Origin: Alphaproteobacteria bacterium
GTDB taxonomy: Bacteria; Pseudomonadota; Alphaproteobacteria; UBA6615
Assembly: GCA_022449545.1 (NCBI GenBank)
Contig: JAKUPN010000006.1
Span: 64,013-128,012, forward strand
Length of the DNA: 64,000 bases
Direction: 5' to 3'
The notes under the pieces are model-generated. The model saw only the letters and a list, made by a program, of their open reading frames with translations, ran no database searches and was not told where the DNA came from. Below, piece after piece: positions 48,249 to 56,788 of this stretch. The translations under genes were made by a program, and so were the position numbers. Positions within the stretch are counted from its first letter, which is position 1; the number at the start of each line of letters is the position of its first letter.

Positions 48249-49141
48249 TGGTTGATAAGATGGATATAACTATAGGGATAATCGGTCTAGGAAATGCTGG
48301 TTCAGCCCTAGCAAAAGCATTTAGTAAGAAGTGTTCTGTAATAGGTTATGACATAAATCCAGAAAGATACAATTCTGACAACCTCTCGACTGTAAAATTA
48401 GTAAATTCTATAGATGAGTTGTTGTTGAATACTCAGACAGTTGTACTCTCACTACCAAATGAAAGTTCCTCTGTTGAGGTAGCAGCTGATCTATTGATGT
48501 CAAAGGAATCTCCTGAACTTATAATTGAAACTAGTACAATTGGACCACATACAGCCAAAGAAATAGATGCAAAATGCAAGAAAGAAGGTGTTGCATTCGT
48601 AGATGCAGCAATTGGAAGCGGCGTAAAAGCTATGTCTTTGGGAAAGGCGGTGTTTTTGGTTGGAGGTAATGATCAAGATTTCTTACTTGCCCAGTCAATT
48701 TTAGGACTGGTTGCTGATTCTATTCATCACATAGGAGAAACAGGCAGCGGTAGTGGGCTCAAAGTTATAAATAACGCAGTTGTTCACTCAATCTTAGTTG
48801 TTTTAATAGAGGCGATTACTATGGCTAGAAAGCTACAAATCCCTATACCTACATTGGTTGACTTGCTGAAAGGAGACGATGGTATTACCCGACCATTATT
48901 ACATAGAATTGAAGAACGAATTCTGGAAGGAGATTATACAGGTGGTATGTCTGTTACAAATGCAAGAAAGGATTCTATGCTAGCGTTAGAAACGGCTTAT
49001 GAGTATGGCGTGCCGTTATTTGCCATTTCTGGCTCTCATATACCCTATGATATAGCGAAAGATAAGGGCCTAGGTGAAAAGGACTATGCGAGCTTAGCTA
49101 CATTGTGGGAGACTTGGTCTAATGTAAACTTATCTAATTGA
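48248..49141 (+). CDS. NAD(P)-dependent beta-hydroxyacid dehydrogenase
   Basis: A 297-residue member of the 3-hydroxyisobutyrate/tartronate semialdehyde family, distinct from mmsB. N-terminal motif IGIIGLGNAGSALAKAF, middle block FVDAAIGSGVKAM in place of DAPVSGG, and the catalytic lysine in GSGLKVINNAVVHSI. Starts with a GTG overlapping the cupin stop; ATG 48260 is also possible. Likely reduces a semialdehyde produced by neighbouring enzymes. Confidence 0.88.
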   Translation: MVDKMDITIGIIGLGNAGSALAKAFSKKCSVIGYDINPERYNSDNLSTVKLVNSIDELLLNTQTVVLSLPNESSSVEVAADLLMSKESPELIIETSTIGPHTAKEIDAKCKKEGVAFVDAAIGSGVKAMSLGKAVFLVGGNDQDFLLAQSILGLVADSIHHIGETGSGSGLKVINNAVVHSILVVLIEAITMARKLQIPIPTLVDLLKGDDGITRPLLHRIEERILEGDYTGGMSVTNARKDSMLALETAYEYGVPLFAISGSHIPYDIAKDKGLGEKDYASLATLWETWSNVNLSN

Positions 49142-49180
49142 TTAATAAAACTATATAAGTATTTGTTAGTTAACACTAAA

Positions 49181-49966
49181 CTATAGAGAAACAAAACTCA
49201 TTATTTCTTTTGCAACGATATCTGGTTGATCCAGTTCTGCTAGATGCCCTGCTTGATTTATTTCCTTTGTTGTTGTCTGACCACTAATATTTTTCGAAAA
49301 TGTTTTCATATATGATTTTGGGATTACCTTGTCATTAACGCCGCGCAAAAGTAGTACAGGACAACATACGCGACGTAATCTTTTTTCTAAACCGGTATTA
49401 CCCAGAGGCCAGAAAATACGTGCACTGGCTTCTAGCGCGCGAGATTGTTCAATTGGCCATTCCACAGAGTTTTTTCCAGCCGGTTCGGATTTTAAGTTGT
49501 TCCAAAGTTCTGGGTTATCACACATCAACTCTGAAACTTCATGGGCCCTTTGTGCCCATGGATCTGCCATTGGTTCATTATCAGAATATATGCCCCATGG
49601 TGATATTAAACATAATTTTTTAATTAGGCTTGGCCACAATGCGGCTATATCTGCACATAATGAGGCTCCAGGTCCTGAGCCAATAATTGTAGTTTTATCT
49701 AATAATTTTGATTCTTGAAGAAGATCATGTATGGCCAATAACCATTCTAGGTGGTTGTCATAATTGTTATGTCCTAGTCCTCCTGGAAAACCAGGGATTG
49801 AAGGAACCACAACCTCATAATCTTCTGCTAGTATGTCTAGAAATGGTATCCATTTCGGGAGACCTCCAAATCCAGGAAGGAAACCGATACGATCCCCTTT
49901 ACCTTTACTCCAAACTCGACATTTATAACCCGAAACATCTATGTAATTTTCGATCGGTTCAGTCAT
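49181..49966 (-). CDS. Alpha/beta hydrolase fold protein with non-canonical nucleophile elbow
   Basis: A 261-residue alpha/beta-hydrolase. The fold is clear (FLPGFGGLPKWIPFLDIL, VPSIPGFPGGLGH, catalytic Asp and His regions in LLRGVNDKVIPKSY and INQAGHLAELDQP). The nucleophile elbow should read GxSxG but reads IGSGPGASLCAD, with glycine at the usual Ser position. It may be inactive as an esterase, or use a serine two residues earlier. Convergent with the dehydrogenase and upstream of the LLM gene. Confidence 0.85.
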   Translation of the reverse strand: MTEPIENYIDVSGYKCRVWSKGKGDRIGFLPGFGGLPKWIPFLDILAEDYEVVVPSIPGFPGGLGHNNYDNHLEWLLAIHDLLQESKLLDKTTIIGSGPGASLCADIAALWPSLIKKLCLISPWGIYSDNEPMADPWAQRAHEVSELMCDNPELWNNLKSEPAGKNSVEWPIEQSRALEASARIFWPLGNTGLEKRLRRVCCPVLLLRGVNDKVIPKSYMKTFSKNISGQTTTKEINQAGHLAELDQPDIVAKEIMSFVSL

Positions 49967-50011
49967 GACTTTACTTTGAGAATGAATATCTTTCTGTAAT
50001 AAAATAGTTTT

Positions 50012-51346
50012 TTATTCAGCAGCTAAGGTATTGTTGGCATCATTAATGTTTGCTCGTTTTGCAAGGGACATTGGTTTTGGCCACCAATGATTCTCCCACT
50101 CTGACCAAACATCTGATAACAACGGCTTAACTTTTTCAGCATAGAGTTTAGTATTATTGTTAGCTACCTCTTTGGTCATGTTGCCAAATTGAAGTAGTAA
50201 CATTAGCTGTCCAAATCTTAATTCATGTATTATCTCTCTGAGTTGTTCTGCAACCTGATCCGGAGAGCCTATGATAACGTAACCGTTTTCAACGATAGCA
50301 TCAAACTCACGAGCATTTTTGGTAAACCCATCTTTTCTGATTTCGTTAATTGACTGAGCTTTTTGTATGCCAGGTAGAGCACTAGTGTTTGCCACCCCGT
50401 TTTCACTATTATTGGCGGCTGCCGCTATTTGACTTTCAACGCCAGCACGCTGAGTTGCTTCTGTTACATATCCAGGAGGATTAGCAAAGCGTGCACTAAC
50501 CCTAAGGCACCTGTCATAAAAGTACTCTGCTGGCTCAGCATAAATTTCTTTGGCCTGTGCTTCGGATTCTGCAACTCCTACAAACTGTAGACACCCAGCT
50601 CTATATGGGTTTCGGTCCTTCCCGAGCCTATCCATTTCATCCCAAAATCCTTTCATAGTGGCTTTTGCTGCTTGAAACCCATAATAAGATAGGTAGCAGT
50701 ACACATATTCCATCTCGGCACACCAACGCCAAGTTTCAACAGAACCACCTCCTGGAACCCATATAGGTGGGTGTGGTTTCTGTACAGGGCGAGGCCAGAT
50801 ATTTACATATCTTTGTTGATTAAAACGCCCATTGAATGAAAATGTCTCGGGATCAGTCCAAGCCTTTTTAATAAAATCGTGTGCTTCTGCATAGCGCTCA
50901 CGAAGTTGTGAAGGATTTTGTCCATATGCGTAACAGGTATCCATTGGTGATCCGACAGGAAATCCTGCTATAAGACGTCCTCCAGAAATGCAATCGAGCA
51001 TTGCCATTTCTTCAGCTACCCGTGTGGGAGGGTTATACAAAGCAATAGAATTTCCAAGAACACAGAGAGCAGTATTAGGATTTGCTCTTCTCGCTAGTGA
51101 TGCCAGCATCAAATTAGGTGATGGCATTAGGCCGTAACCATTGGAGTGATGTTCATTCACGCAGACTGCATCAAAACCAACATCAGCAGCAAATTCCATC
51201 TCATCGAGATGATCATTATACATGTGATGTGCGCGTTCGGGATCAAACAGCTTAGAGTCTATATCAACCCAGACCGATTCATGTTTGTCTCTAAAGTCAT
51301 CTGGTAGTTCAGTATAAGGCATCAAATGAAACCAACAATGCTTCAT
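50012..51346 (-). CDS. LLM-class flavin-dependent oxidoreductase
   Basis: A 444-residue luciferase-like monooxygenase of the large two-component type, acting on FMNH2 and O2 with a substrate not given by sequence. Landmarks: FDAVCVNEHHSNGYGLMPSPNLMLASLAR, GGRLIAGFPVGSPMDT, and PVQKPHPPIWVPGGG. The C-terminus ends NTLAAE, as do the amidohydrolase (AHAAE) and second LLM (AIAAE) in this region. It is divergent from the Rieske-small protein-amidohydrolase operon, which suggests shared regulation. Confidence 0.92.
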   Translation of the reverse strand: MKHCWFHLMPYTELPDDFRDKHESVWVDIDSKLFDPERAHHMYNDHLDEMEFAADVGFDAVCVNEHHSNGYGLMPSPNLMLASLARRANPNTALCVLGNSIALYNPPTRVAEEMAMLDCISGGRLIAGFPVGSPMDTCYAYGQNPSQLRERYAEAHDFIKKAWTDPETFSFNGRFNQQRYVNIWPRPVQKPHPPIWVPGGGSVETWRWCAEMEYVYCYLSYYGFQAAKATMKGFWDEMDRLGKDRNPYRAGCLQFVGVAESEAQAKEIYAEPAEYFYDRCLRVSARFANPPGYVTEATQRAGVESQIAAAANNSENGVANTSALPGIQKAQSINEIRKDGFTKNAREFDAIVENGYVIIGSPDQVAEQLREIIHELRFGQLMLLLQFGNMTKEVANNNTKLYAEKVKPLLSDVWSEWENHWWPKPMSLAKRANINDANNTLAAE

Positions 51347-51667
51347 GATTGGATCCTCTCTTCAGCAGTAGTCAATAATTTTTATACCCGGCCTATTATT
51401 AAAGATTAGTTACCAATTAATAAACAAAGACTCTGATGTAATTGTTTAGATCATACAAACGGGATAAAGAATATTCCAGTTATATTACAAGAAAACACTT
51501 TTATTTTGTTATAAAATTTAATTTTCATACTTTCATCTCAGTCTGCGTGCGTTTTTTTGCTTTAAACAAGCAGTTCAAATTAATCACCAATTACTCTAAT
51601 ATATTGTAGACCAACGTAATCGTGCAGGGTTACTATCATATCTTAATGGTTAAACGGAGGCTTTGAT
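51347..51667. promoter_or_regulatory. Divergent promoter region, LLM gene and Rieske operon
   Basis: About 320 AT-rich bases between two divergent catabolic transcripts. Ribosome binding sites are clear at both ends (AGAGGATCC before the LLM start, CGGAGGCTTTGAT before the Rieske TTG start). I see no open frame and no clear operator repeat, but a shared control region is expected here. Confidence 0.4.
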
Positions 51668-52036
51668 TTGCGTGAAATTTTTGTAGCCAACACTGATGAA
51701 ATTGAGGATCGTGAAAGGGTAGTCATTGTTGATGGCAGTTTAGAGATTGGCGTATTTCGCTTAGGTGATGATTTTTTTGCTTGGGAAAATAATTGTCCTC
51801 ATAGTGGTGGTCCAATCTGTCAGGGCCGAATTATGAATAGAGTTATAGAAAATCTCGATGAGAACAAGAAAAGTCATGGTTTTCTATATGTTGATGAAGA
51901 TGTTCATATTATCTGTCCTTGGCATGGTTTTGAGTTCAACATCCGTACAGGTGTTCATCCGGGTGACTCTCAAGCTAAATTAAATGGTTTTGATGTTTTG
52001 GTACGAAATGGCGGGGTCTATGTCGAGATCGAATAG
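51668..52036 (+). CDS. Rieske [2Fe-2S] ferredoxin-like protein
   Basis: A 122-residue single-domain Rieske protein. The cluster ligands are Cys and His in NCPHSGG and Cys and His in IICPWHGFEFNI, with a longer loop between. This size fits an electron-transfer ferredoxin serving an oxygenase, not a complete oxygenase subunit. TTG start after a strong CGGAGG site. Followed by a small protein gene overlapping its 3' end. Confidence 0.92.
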   Translation: MREIFVANTDEIEDRERVVIVDGSLEIGVFRLGDDFFAWENNCPHSGGPICQGRIMNRVIENLDENKKSHGFLYVDEDVHIICPWHGFEFNIRTGVHPGDSQAKLNGFDVLVRNGGVYVEIE

Positions 52037-52349
52037 TAGTGAGCTGATAAGAATTGTCGAATCTAATGCTGAACAACTTCTTCCAGCAGTTAAGGAAATA
52101 ATTAACAATGGTGATGATGCACTTGTATCAGATGAGGCGGTACAAAAACTTTTACTCGCAAGTGTTAGATTATTCTCATCTAAAATTGATAATGAGAACA
52201 GAAGCATTTCTGCAGTTCCAGAAGGTGAAATGGCAAACGCAACTGAGGTAGCGGTTGCTATTAACGAACTAATGCAAGCTGCTGGGTTAAATATGTTTGA
52301 TCTTGCTATGTGGACAGGCCGACGTAATCCAAGTTCGACAGCAAACTAA
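52020..52349 (+). CDS. Small helical protein coupled to the Rieske gene, unknown
   Basis: About 109 residues from ATG 52020, overlapping the end of the Rieske gene by 17 bases; the track begins earlier at 51984. The sequence is helical and acidic (ELIRIVESNAEQLLPAVKEI, ATEVAVAINELMQAAGLNMFDLAMW). I do not recognise it. Its tight placement between Rieske and amidohydrolase suggests a small accessory or gamma-type subunit of the pathway enzymes. Confidence 0.65.
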   Translation: MSRSNSSELIRIVESNAEQLLPAVKEIINNGDDALVSDEAVQKLLLASVRLFSSKIDNENRSISAVPEGEMANATEVAVAINELMQAAGLNMFDLAMWTGRRNPSSTAN

Positions 52350-52371
52350 AATACTATAGAAAGACAATGAG

Positions 52372-53604
52372 ATGGACGAAAGTGGTCAGAAAAAAAAGTC
52401 TTTAGACATAATTAATGCGCGGACAGACAGTCGAGATATCCTCTCACATGCTCGACAACAAGCCAATGCTAGGGATTTTGATGATGTGTTCATAGTAGAC
52501 ATTGACTCGCATATTGATGATATATCTGCGTGGCCTGAAATCATGGATTTCATTGAAGATCCTGTTATACGAGATGCTGCTGGTTCATTTTCGGGAGGTA
52601 CGAAAAGAGGAGCTTTCCATAATGGAACGCCTGGCCTGCAATGGCAAAATGTCTGGGGACGTATTCCCCATGGCCAGGGATTAAAAGAAGACGTAGATGA
52701 TAAAACGATTCCTCGCGAAGTTACTTTGTCTCGTCGTGCAATGGATCAAATGGGCCTCGATTATCAAGTGGTTTTTCCGAATGCACTTTTATACATCGGC
52801 ATGCATCCTGTCAAAGAAATGGAGATACATCTCGCAAAAGCATATAATAGATGGCTTGTTGAACACGTTTTGCCTGTTGATCAACGTGTCAAAGGTTTAC
52901 TTTATCTCCCCATTAACAGCCCTGAGGCAGCTGAGGAGACTGTAAGAAAGTATGCTGGGGCTCCCGGTGTTGCAGGCTTTACTATCACTTCATCTCGACA
53001 TGCACCAATACACTCAAATCAGTACATGAAACTTTATGCTATGTTGGAGGAAGCCGATCAGGCTCTTGCATTTCATGCAGCCCCTAATTGGGAAGATGAA
53101 TATCCTTCTCAGTTGAATCGTTTTATATCAGTCCACGCTCTAACATTTGTTCTATGCAACCTGGTTCATTTGACGAACTGGGTGATTAATGGTTTGCCTG
53201 AACGTTTTCCAAAATTGCGCACTCTCTGGATTGAAAGTGGTTTAGCTTGGTTGGCCTTTATTACACAGCGGCTTGATAATGAGTACTTAATGCGCTCTTC
53301 TGAGGCTCCATTGTTAAAACGTCTTCCAAGTGAATATATCTCGGAAATGTTTTTTACTACGCAACCTATGGAACGAACTAACATGAATCTTCTTGAAGCG
53401 ACAATGGATGCCGTTAATGCGCCGACACAGTTAGTGTATGCATCAGATTGGCCACATTGGGATTTCGATCTTCCATCAAGTGTCTGGGACTTACCCTTTT
53501 TGGATGAATCAGCAAAAAGAAATATATTGGGCTACAACGCAGCCAACCTATTTAATCTTGAGGTTCCAGAAAAATATCAGAAAAGAGCTCACGCCGCCGA
53601 ATAA
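52372..53604 (+). CDS. Amidohydrolase family protein (amidohydrolase 2 type)
   Basis: A 410-residue metal-dependent hydrolase or decarboxylase of the amidohydrolase-2 family. Metal-site motifs are FIVDIDSHIDD near the N-terminus, LAFHAAPNWE, and the C-terminal aspartate in VYASDWPHWDFDLP. Related enzymes include ACMSD-type decarboxylases and cyclic-amide or lactone hydrolases. Third gene of the Rieske operon, so probably acts on the product of the LLM step. Confidence 0.88.
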   Translation: MDESGQKKKSLDIINARTDSRDILSHARQQANARDFDDVFIVDIDSHIDDISAWPEIMDFIEDPVIRDAAGSFSGGTKRGAFHNGTPGLQWQNVWGRIPHGQGLKEDVDDKTIPREVTLSRRAMDQMGLDYQVVFPNALLYIGMHPVKEMEIHLAKAYNRWLVEHVLPVDQRVKGLLYLPINSPEAAEETVRKYAGAPGVAGFTITSSRHAPIHSNQYMKLYAMLEEADQALAFHAAPNWEDEYPSQLNRFISVHALTFVLCNLVHLTNWVINGLPERFPKLRTLWIESGLAWLAFITQRLDNEYLMRSSEAPLLKRLPSEYISEMFFTTQPMERTNMNLLEATMDAVNAPTQLVYASDWPHWDFDLPSSVWDLPFLDESAKRNILGYNAANLFNLEVPEKYQKRAHAAE

Positions 53605-53618
53605 GAAATAGTTCGTTT

Positions 53619-54449
53619 CTAATAAAAAGCAAACACTCTAGTTTCAATACTTTGACGTGCATCCGCGTTGCTTGGTGCATTCGAGTTTTTGAATGCCGTA
53701 TGTCCGGAGGGCCCGCCAAAATTTAGCTCATCTGATTCAAAAGTTTTTAATAGGACAGCTTCATTTGGTTTCATATCAGAAACATAATACCAAGAATTTT
53801 TTTCATTAAAGGTCATTGCTTGGGTATAACCAACACGTTCTTTAGTACGTCTTTCTGCTGTAATTAATTGCCCAGGGTTAATTGAATCTGCATCACAAAA
53901 TGCTAGGGGTGTTGTTTGAACAATTCCTTCAATTGATCTCCATATATTAATTATATTAAACCTTCGAGTAAGCAAATCCTCTGCTTCTTCACGTGGAAAT
54001 AGGTCTCTAACGCGTTGTCTTCCAGAATCCTGAGTGTAGTCATTATGAACAAACATCACTGGTTCCCGAACTTTTTTTTCAGACCTTAAATTGTGATCTT
54101 CGACACGGACAGTATGATCAAAAACTACTACTGATTTAGCCTTCGTTATACCTTTTATAAGTGATTCAACCTCTGAGTTATAAATATTGGAGACCTCGTC
54201 TTCATTATAAAAACTTTTAACTTTTGTATTATGGGAAATTAATTGAAACCCTTGTTTGTCAAGCGATAGTGCATCTTTTACCTCTCTTGCGTCCCTGAGC
54301 AGAAGGTCATGTTCTTTATATTCTCCGGTACGTTCTAATACCCTATCTTCTGTTATATAATTGATAGGGGGTTCTCCATTATCAACAAAGAAAGTTAGTT
54401 TGGCATTTATAGAAGAAATTTCTAAAGCGTTGTTAGCTTGGTCATTCAT
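53619..54449 (-). CDS. CmcJ/NvfI family oxidoreductase
   Basis: A 276-residue protein with the full CmcJ/AsaB/NvfI pattern: MFVHNDYTQDSG with a His-x-Asp metal pair, INIWRSIEG, PLAFCDADSI, WYYVSDMKPNEAVLLKTFESD, and distal GHTAF near the C-terminus. Family members are Fe(II)/2-oxoglutarate-dependent or isomerising oxygenases in antibiotic and fungal natural-product routes. It is convergent with the amidohydrolase and followed upstream by the ring-opening amidohydrolase on the same strand. Confidence 0.85.
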   Translation of the reverse strand: MNDQANNALEISSINAKLTFFVDNGEPPINYITEDRVLERTGEYKEHDLLLRDAREVKDALSLDKQGFQLISHNTKVKSFYNEDEVSNIYNSEVESLIKGITKAKSVVVFDHTVRVEDHNLRSEKKVREPVMFVHNDYTQDSGRQRVRDLFPREEAEDLLTRRFNIINIWRSIEGIVQTTPLAFCDADSINPGQLITAERRTKERVGYTQAMTFNEKNSWYYVSDMKPNEAVLLKTFESDELNFGGPSGHTAFKNSNAPSNADARQSIETRVFAFY

Positions 54450-54515
54450 GTTTGTCTCTAAATTAGGTATTTAGTTAGAAGTTAAATCTAATATAATACG
54501 ATATCTTGATTAAGT

Positions 54516-55607
54516 TTAGTCATTTTCGATTATTGCAATAACTGGCCCACCACCATGAGGCCCCTGATGCATTGCGTCAACTGATACAAAGACAGCGGGA
54601 TCTCCGATTGCTGCCGCTGCTACTCCACCTACTGCTGCTTTAGAATGTCTATGATGATGCACGTCTGAATCATCTAGCATAATTTGTCGTCTACCCCTTA
54701 AAACCCCTCTTCGATCTGCTTCGCATTTAATAAAAAGATTTACCAATTTGTTTGATAAATCCTCAGCTTTGGCTCTTTGAGGCAAGGAGAGGCCTGCGTT
54801 GCGTATGCTTTGATAGATGCCTTCTATATCTAAAGCATCTTTCATTATGCTATGGCCTATTGAAAAATTTCCACCCTCACCAACCTTATTACCAAAAAGG
54901 ACAACTTGAGCCCTGGTGAGTTCGACACCAGAAGAGCACGAGGCAACTGAAGAATATAGATTCAAATCCTTACATATTGATTTTTCGTTAGGTATTTTAA
55001 TTTCCTCAAGAGCTACACCTATACCCAGTGCAGTCGTACCATTAGACACACCCATCGAATCATGTATCTCACATGCCACTTCTTTTCCTCTACTTTCTGC
55101 ATCTAAAACGTCTTCTACTGTGAGAAGGGGGGTTTTTGTTTGAACGTAGTGGACATCAGAGGGATCAGTAATTGAAGCGTCCTTCATAGCAGAGCGGACT
55201 GTATCTGCAACCTTGTTTATCATCCCTAAACGACCGATCTCTTCAGGAAGAATTTCTTCACTTATTGCAGTGCCAATGGTTAACCTAGCATCATTTGAAG
55301 AAACTTCATTAGTAGTCTTGAAGAATATATTTGAATGAGGTGTTATGACACCATCACAACCTCCTGACCATATCATAGGAATTGCATCAATCTCTTCCTT
55401 GCTCTTTGTTCCATGTTTGATTAGTAATTCACGGTACGCCTGATCGGCTAAGATTCTTGTAAAATCATTTACTCCACCATTGCCTTCAGTTTTACCTATA
55501 ACAGCAACAACCTCATCAGCTGAATATTCTCCATTTATAAAGAGGGATTCTAAATTATCCGTATAGTTAACAGAATTAAGTACAAGTTTTTTTACGTTAA
55601 CAGCCAT
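54516..55607 (-). CDS. Ring-opening amidohydrolase (barbiturase / cyanuric acid hydrolase family)
   Basis: A 363-residue member of the AtzD/barbiturase family, which opens cyclic triketo amides such as cyanuric acid or barbiturate. The threefold repeat with Ser near each active-site cleft is visible: PMIWSGGCDGVITPHSNIF, SVASCSSGVELTRAQVVLFGN, and VSVDAMHQGPHGGGPVIAI. The track start is 14 codons earlier; ATG 55607 gives the family length and has GGAG upstream. In operon direction it precedes the CmcJ-family gene. Barbiturase and cyanurate hydrolase cannot be told apart here by eye. Confidence 0.9.
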   Translation of the reverse strand: MAVNVKKLVLNSVNYTDNLESLFINGEYSADEVVAVIGKTEGNGGVNDFTRILADQAYRELLIKHGTKSKEEIDAIPMIWSGGCDGVITPHSNIFFKTTNEVSSNDARLTIGTAISEEILPEEIGRLGMINKVADTVRSAMKDASITDPSDVHYVQTKTPLLTVEDVLDAESRGKEVACEIHDSMGVSNGTTALGIGVALEEIKIPNEKSICKDLNLYSSVASCSSGVELTRAQVVLFGNKVGEGGNFSIGHSIMKDALDIEGIYQSIRNAGLSLPQRAKAEDLSNKLVNLFIKCEADRRGVLRGRRQIMLDDSDVHHHRHSKAAVGGVAAAAIGDPAVFVSVDAMHQGPHGGGPVIAIIEND

Positions 55608-55744
55608 TGACCTGGTCTCCATATAAGTAAAAATTACGAGAATAAACAATCAAAATTATGTTATCCTTGATAAGCAGAGTAAAACTATACCCAATAAATG
55701 TCTTTGTTGCGTCATATTAATATTCTTCGTATTAAATAAAAAAG

Positions 55745-56764
55745 ATGAGCTTAAATATGGCATTAACAGGAGAATTAAAAGACATACGGCAACTAAGAAG
55801 AAAACTATCTTCCTATACTGAGCCTATTCTTAGACGGAGCTTGTTTGAATTATTTATTACGGTAGTCTTGTTTTGTTTTTTTTGGATACTTAGTTATCAG
55901 TTTTTTTCTATTAGTAGTTTTCTGATGTTTGTTTTTTCGCTTCCAGCAGGAGTGTTTCTAACAAGGCTTTTTATCATTCAACATGACTGTGGACACGGAT
56001 CTTTTTTCAAAAACAAGAAGATGAATGACTATGTAGGTCGAGTGATAGGTGTAGTAACGTTAACTCCCTATTATGTATGGAAAAAGAACCACGCAGTGCA
56101 TCATGCGACCTCAGGAAACCTTGATAAACGTGGAGTAGGGGATGTAAACACCCTAACTACAACTGAATACTGGATGTTAAATTTCAGTGGTCGCCTGGCA
56201 TATAAAATTTACAGGAACCCTTTTATTATGTTTGGTATCGGTCCTGCATATATGTTTCTAATTCGACATAGGATTCCCTATGGATTTAGACAAGGCACTG
56301 TTAAGTACTGGTTTTCTGCCATTAGCTTTAACTTGGTTATATGCCTCCTTTTAATATTATTGATTAGTAAGATGGGTTTCACACCATTTCTATTAGTGCA
56401 TGCGTTAGTGATACTGATTGCTGCATCAATAGGACTTTGGCTGTTTTATGTTCAGCATCAGTTCGAGAACGTTTTCTGGAAAAGACAAGAAAACTGGGAG
56501 TTTGATAGAGCAGCGATTTATGGCAGTTCTTACTATACGTTACCTCCATTACTGATGTGGCTTACAGGAAATATAGGCATCCATCACGTTCATCATTTAA
56601 ATAGTCGTATTCCTTTCTATAGACTTTCTGAAGTATTGGATAATCACCAAGAATTAACAAACATTAATAGAATAACACTCAAAGAAAGCGTGAAGTGTCT
56701 TAAATATCGTTTATTTTGTGAAAAAAGTGAAAAATTGATAAATTATGATGAAGTAAATCTTTAG
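55745..56764 (+). CDS. Membrane fatty acid desaturase family protein
   Basis: A 339-residue di-iron integral membrane desaturase. Three histidine boxes are present: HDCGHGSFF, HAVHHATSG and GIHHVHHLNSRIP, with hydrophobic helices between. The pattern is that of the delta-12/omega-type family, which act on acyl lipids; alternatively it could hydroxylate another hydrophobic substrate. Divergent from the ring-opening amidohydrolase gene; a short gap separates it from rsmJ. Confidence 0.9.
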   Translation: MSLNMALTGELKDIRQLRRKLSSYTEPILRRSLFELFITVVLFCFFWILSYQFFSISSFLMFVFSLPAGVFLTRLFIIQHDCGHGSFFKNKKMNDYVGRVIGVVTLTPYYVWKKNHAVHHATSGNLDKRGVGDVNTLTTTEYWMLNFSGRLAYKIYRNPFIMFGIGPAYMFLIRHRIPYGFRQGTVKYWFSAISFNLVICLLLILLISKMGFTPFLLVHALVILIAASIGLWLFYVQHQFENVFWKRQENWEFDRAAIYGSSYYTLPPLLMWLTGNIGIHHVHHLNSRIPFYRLSEVLDNHQELTNINRITLKESVKCLKYRLFCEKSEKLINYDEVNL

Positions 56765-56788
56765 GTTTTTTCTGAAATTTAAATAATT

